Positions 15,728 to 17,649 of a stretch of DNA of 17,649 bases are shown here, piece after piece. The first letter of the stretch is position 1; each line of letters opens with the position of its first letter. The stretch is from Ruminococcaceae bacterium UBA3903. Lineage in GTDB: Bacteria; Bacillota; Clostridia; Oscillospirales; Acutalibacteraceae. Below the pieces are notes generated by a model. The model did no database searches. It was not told the DNA's origin and saw only the letters and a list, made by a program, of their open reading frames with translations. A program made the position numbers and the translations under genes. The stretch is from positions 1-17,649 of the forward strand of contig DGFJ01000018.1 in the NCBI GenBank assembly GCA_002391625.1. The letters run 5' to 3'.

Positions 15728-17077
15728 ATGAGTAAAGGTATGGTGGTAAAATTGAATATGAGAATTGGTGAAAAAATAATATTTTCCATTATACTTTTTC
15801 TTGCTGTTAACAGTTATAGCTTGTCAGTTATTATTGGTTATCCATTACTAATGATGGTAGCTGGTGTGATATTTTTAGCAATTAATATTCGACCCACTTT
15901 TGAAAAGGGTATTACACCTAGAAATAGCAGATTATTAAATGGTATTAACCTGTTAATACATTTTATGATAACCACTATTATGACAGCTGGGTATTGCGTG
16001 TGGCTTTCAGCTACATACATACAGACTGATGCTGCCCTGTTCTGGATAAATACGGTTATAGTAGTGTTGTTGGAAAATATATTATTTTGGAATGGAATAA
16101 TGCACATTTATCTTTCATCGGTTCAGCTTGGCATAAAATGGAGAATTATAGGTGTTTTTTGTGGGCTGATACCAATTGTAAATCTAGTCGTTTTAATTAA
16201 AATAATAAGGATTACGTCAGCCGAGGTTAAGTTTGAAACAGAAAAATTTAAACAAAATATTACCAGATTAGAAAGCTGTGTGTGCAGAACCAAATATCCC
16301 TTTCTTATGGTACATGGAGTGTTTTTTAGGGATAGCTGTTATTTTAATTATTGGGGCAGGATACCTGATGAAATGAAGAAAAATGGAGCGGTGATTTATT
16401 ATGGTGAACACGAATCTGCCAGCCCCGTTAACGAAAGTGGTGAGGAGTTATCAACAAGGATAAAGCAAATTGTTGAAAAAACAGGGTGTGAAAGGGTAAA
16501 TGTTATTGCCCATTCCAAGGGCGGTTTAGATTGCCGTTATGCCATATCTTGTGCTGGTGCTGATAAATATGTAGCTTCCTTAACCACTGTTAACACGCCA
16601 CATAGAGGGTGTTTTTTTGCGGATTACCTGTTAGAGAAAATTCCAGATAGAGTTTGTAATACTATTGCTAAAAAATATAATAATACTTTAAAGCATTTTG
16701 GAGATAAAAATCCAGATTTTTTTGCCTCTGTTAAGGATTTGACTGCGGCTGCTTGTGATGAATTTAACAAAACAGTTGCCAATAGTCCCAACGTTTATTA
16801 TCAAAGTGTTGGTTCTAAAATGGTCAAAGCGAAAAGCGGTAAATTTCCTCTAAATATAGCGTATCCATTAGTTCGTCATTTTGGTGGCGATAACGATGGT
16901 TTAGTCTCAGTAGAGTCAATGAGGTGGGGTGAAAGGTTCACTTTTATATTGCCAAAGGCAAAGCGAGGTATTTCTCACGCTGATATGATTGACCTAAATC
17001 GTGAAAATATCGCAAGCTTTGATGTTCGTGAGTTATATGTAAACATAGCTAAGGATTTAAAAAATAGAGGTTTATAA
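15728..17077 (+). CDS. Membrane-anchored lipase-like alpha/beta hydrolase
   Basis: The product combines an N-terminal membrane region with a C-terminal triacylglycerol-lipase-like alpha/beta hydrolase. Residues 17-163 hold four hydrophobic segments (about 18-52, 70-97, 103-130 and 138-160); the hydrolase spans about 188-449. The PFLMVHG segment (191-197) supplies the oxyanion region. AHSKGG (261-266) is the nucleophile elbow with Ser263. TVNTPHRG (287-294) is a lipase hallmark. GGDNDGLVS (386-394) supplies the probable catalytic Asp390, and ISHADM (415-420) His417. The triad is complete, so an active esterase or lipase is likely; the substrate, perhaps membrane lipid, is inference. No signal peptidase site is evident. 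ATG 15728 has no ribosome site; TTG 15752 or ATG 15758, downstream of GGTGG, may be the real start and would keep all domains. It is a single-gene unit after ktrAB. Confidence 0.8.
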   Translation: MSKGMVVKLNMRIGEKIIFSIILFLAVNSYSLSVIIGYPLLMMVAGVIFLAINIRPTFEKGITPRNSRLLNGINLLIHFMITTIMTAGYCVWLSATYIQTDAALFWINTVIVVLLENILFWNGIMHIYLSSVQLGIKWRIIGVFCGLIPIVNLVVLIKIIRITSAEVKFETEKFKQNITRLESCVCRTKYPFLMVHGVFFRDSCYFNYWGRIPDEMKKNGAVIYYGEHESASPVNESGEELSTRIKQIVEKTGCERVNVIAHSKGGLDCRYAISCAGADKYVASLTTVNTPHRGCFFADYLLEKIPDRVCNTIAKKYNNTLKHFGDKNPDFFASVKDLTAAACDEFNKTVANSPNVYYQSVGSKMVKAKSGKFPLNIAYPLVRHFGGDNDGLVSVESMRWGERFTFILPKAKRGISHADMIDLNRENIASFDVRELYVNIAKDLKNRGL

Positions 17078-17096
17078 CCAAATACGATATATTTGC

Positions 17097-17125
17097 TTGA
17101 CAAATAAAACCAAAATAGATACAAT
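17097..17125 (+). promoter_or_regulatory. Strong promoter ahead of the tRNA region
   Basis: A perfect TTGACA (17097-17102), a 17-base spacer and TACAAT (17120-17125, five of six) form one of the best promoters in the window. The start would be near 17132, about 47 bases before the tRNA-like sequence at 17179. The short AAAAAA-GTGG-TTTTTT palindrome just after it (17127-17142) is too weak to be called a terminator. It probably drives the intact tRNA-Ser through the relic. Confidence 0.65.
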
Positions 17126-17178
17126 AAAAAAGTGGTTTTTTTATGTTATTACTCTATTTATTGTCCTTAAGAAAATAT

Positions 17179-17292
17179 GGAGAGTTGTCCGAGTGGTCGA
17201 AGGTGCGAAACTCGAAATTCACACTCCATTTGGTGGTTTTGTCCACCCTTAACCCCAGTATTTATGCGGGTTTTCGACGGTTCAAGTTAGTG
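17179..17292 (+). pseudogene. Decayed tRNA-Ser(CGA)-like sequence
   Basis: The 5' half is a textbook tRNA-Ser: acceptor strand GGAGAGT, D arm TCCGAGTGGTCGAAGG and anticodon loop CTCGAAA, which would read UCG. The rest fails. In the normal register only two of five anticodon-stem pairs form; a shifted pairing GTGCGAA/TTCACAC fits better. The variable region is about 30 bases too long and folds as two hairpins (GGTGG/CCACC at 17232-17247; AACCC/GGGTT at 17251-17272). A T-loop-like TTCAAGT (17281-17287) has a poorly paired stem, and no ACTCTCC-type 3' acceptor strand or CCA follows. It differs from the intact tRNA downstream, so it is not a recent copy. It is either a relic, a chimera, or a tRNA mimic. 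Confidence 0.5.
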
Positions 17293-17380
17293 AAAATTAA
17301 ATAGTTCTTGCCTAAAGTTCTTGCATTTTTCCAGAGCAAACATTTCAATGCTAAGAATTTTAGTGAAGATATATGCATTA
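17293..17380 (+). other. Spacer between tRNA-like relic and tRNA-Ser
   Basis: Eighty-eight AT-rich bases hold only a direct repeat of AGTTCTTGC (17303-17311 and 17316-17324). No separate promoter for the intact tRNA is convincing, so transcription probably arrives from 17097. Confidence 0.3.
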
Positions 17381-17472
17381 GGAGAAGTACTCAAGTGGTC
17401 CAAGAGGATGCACTCGAAATGCATTAGGCCGTTAATAGCGGTGCGTGGGTTCGACTCCCACCTTCTCCGCCA
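17381..17472 (+). tRNA. tRNA-Ser(CGA)
   Basis: A complete class II tRNA. The acceptor strands GGAGAAG and CTTCTCC pair perfectly, with discriminator G17469 and encoded CCA (17470-17472). The D arm is CTCAAGTGGTCCAAGAGG. The anticodon stem ATGCA/TGCAT encloses CTCGAAA, anticodon CGA at 17415-17417, which reads UCG. A long variable arm (TAGGCCGTTAATAGCGGTG) and the T arm GTGGG-TTCGACT-CCCAC follow. The long variable arm and G discriminator are serine identity marks. Confidence 0.95.
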
Positions 17473-17482
17473 GAAATCCATA

Positions 17483-17520
17483 CCCCAAGCGACTTTAGCC
17501 GCTTGGGGCTTTTCTTTTTT
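17483..17520 (+). terminator. Intrinsic terminator after tRNA-Ser
   Basis: CCCCAAGCG (17483-17491) and CGCTTGGGG (17500-17508) form a nine-base-pair stem with an eight-base loop, followed by CTTTTCTTTTTT. This is a textbook Rho-independent terminator, ten bases after the tRNA CCA. Confidence 0.92.
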
Positions 17521-17637
17521 GGCTCTCTGTCAATAGTTGGGGTAACCCAATAAAATAGGGGCTCTCTGTCAATAGTTGGGGTAACCCAATAAAATAGGGG
17601 CTCTATGTCAATAGTTGGGGTAACCCAACTAAAACAA
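17521..17637 (+). repeat. Three tandem 39-base hairpin repeats
   Basis: Units begin at 17521, 17560 and 17599 with an exact 39-base period. Copies 1 and 2 appear identical. Copy 3 differs at GGCTCTATG (A for C) and after ACCCAA (CTAAAAC for TAAAAT). Each unit holds TTGGG-GTAA-CCCAA, a hairpin with a GNRA-type loop on the + strand; in copy 3 the stem reaches eight pairs (17612-17619 with 17624-17631). There are no unique spacers, so it is not CRISPR. A minus-strand frame reads WVTPTIDREPLFY repeatedly, but it runs into the antisense of the tRNA and is probably not a gene. The array ends just before the window edge. Confidence 0.85.
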
Positions 17638-17649
17638 AAGTGAAGCAAG

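Noticed and set aside
17287..17481. Minus-strand frame reading RRRWESNPRTAINGL
   Set aside because: This is the antisense translation of the tRNA-Ser gene, a familiar annotation artefact.
17530..17610. TTGACA in each 39-base repeat on the minus strand as an array of promoters
   Set aside because: The nearest -10-like sequence (TATTTT) is only about nine to ten bases away, far too close for a sigma-A promoter.
17521..17637. CRISPR-like array
   Set aside because: The repeat units are directly adjacent with no variable spacers, and no cas gene is present.
17424..17648. Minus-strand 74-codon frame with repeated WVTPTIDREPLFY peptides
   Set aside because: It is the translation of the 39-base repeats (period divisible by three), then of the terminator and the antisense of the tRNA-Ser 3' end. 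Such repeat/tRNA-antisense frames are a well-known source of false proteins, and no ribosome site is evident.

Overview
The window reads as a chromosomal housekeeping segment from a low-to-moderate-GC Firmicute of class Clostridia, perhaps an Oscillospirales/Ruminococcus-like lineage. That guess rests on gene order, AT-rich codon choice, strong GGAGG-type ribosome sites and TAA stops; I cannot name a species. All eleven full-length genes lie on the + strand. I see no insertion sequence, prophage gene, CRISPR array or defence system.

Layout. Positions 1-245 hold the possible last codons of an upstream gene, a doubtful 41-codon ORF and a good promoter. Next comes rnj (RNase J with a long basic N-terminal tail), then gdpP (c-di-AMP phosphodiesterase), then rplI (ribosomal protein L9), tightly spaced and probably one operon. 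An AT-rich hairpin and a near-consensus promoter follow rplI and start a second unit: a 250-base leader, dnaB (replicative helicase), tilS (overlapping dnaB by 8 bases), hpt and ftsH. A strong hairpin separates ftsH from uvrA. A 142-base gap with AT-rich hairpins and a possible promoter then leads to ktrB and ktrA, a potassium uptake pair. A 71-base inverted repeat closes that unit. A membrane-anchored lipase-like hydrolase with its own extended -10 promoter follows.

The right end is an RNA/repeat region: a strong promoter, a decayed tRNA-Ser(CGA)-like sequence, an intact tRNA-Ser(CGA) with encoded CCA, a classic intrinsic terminator, and three tandem copies of a 39-base unit that each carry a GTAA-loop hairpin.

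How the genes fit together. RNase J, L9, DnaB, TilS, Hpt, FtsH and UvrA serve RNA decay, translation, replication, tRNA modification, purine salvage, membrane proteolysis and excision repair. GdpP degrades cyclic di-AMP, and Ktr channels are established c-di-AMP targets in other Firmicutes, so the window contains both a likely controller and a likely target of that signal. I did not find a clearly new multi-gene system. The best leads for something undescribed are the tRNA-like relic behind a strong promoter, the 39-base hairpin repeats, the structured dnaB leader and the membrane lipase.
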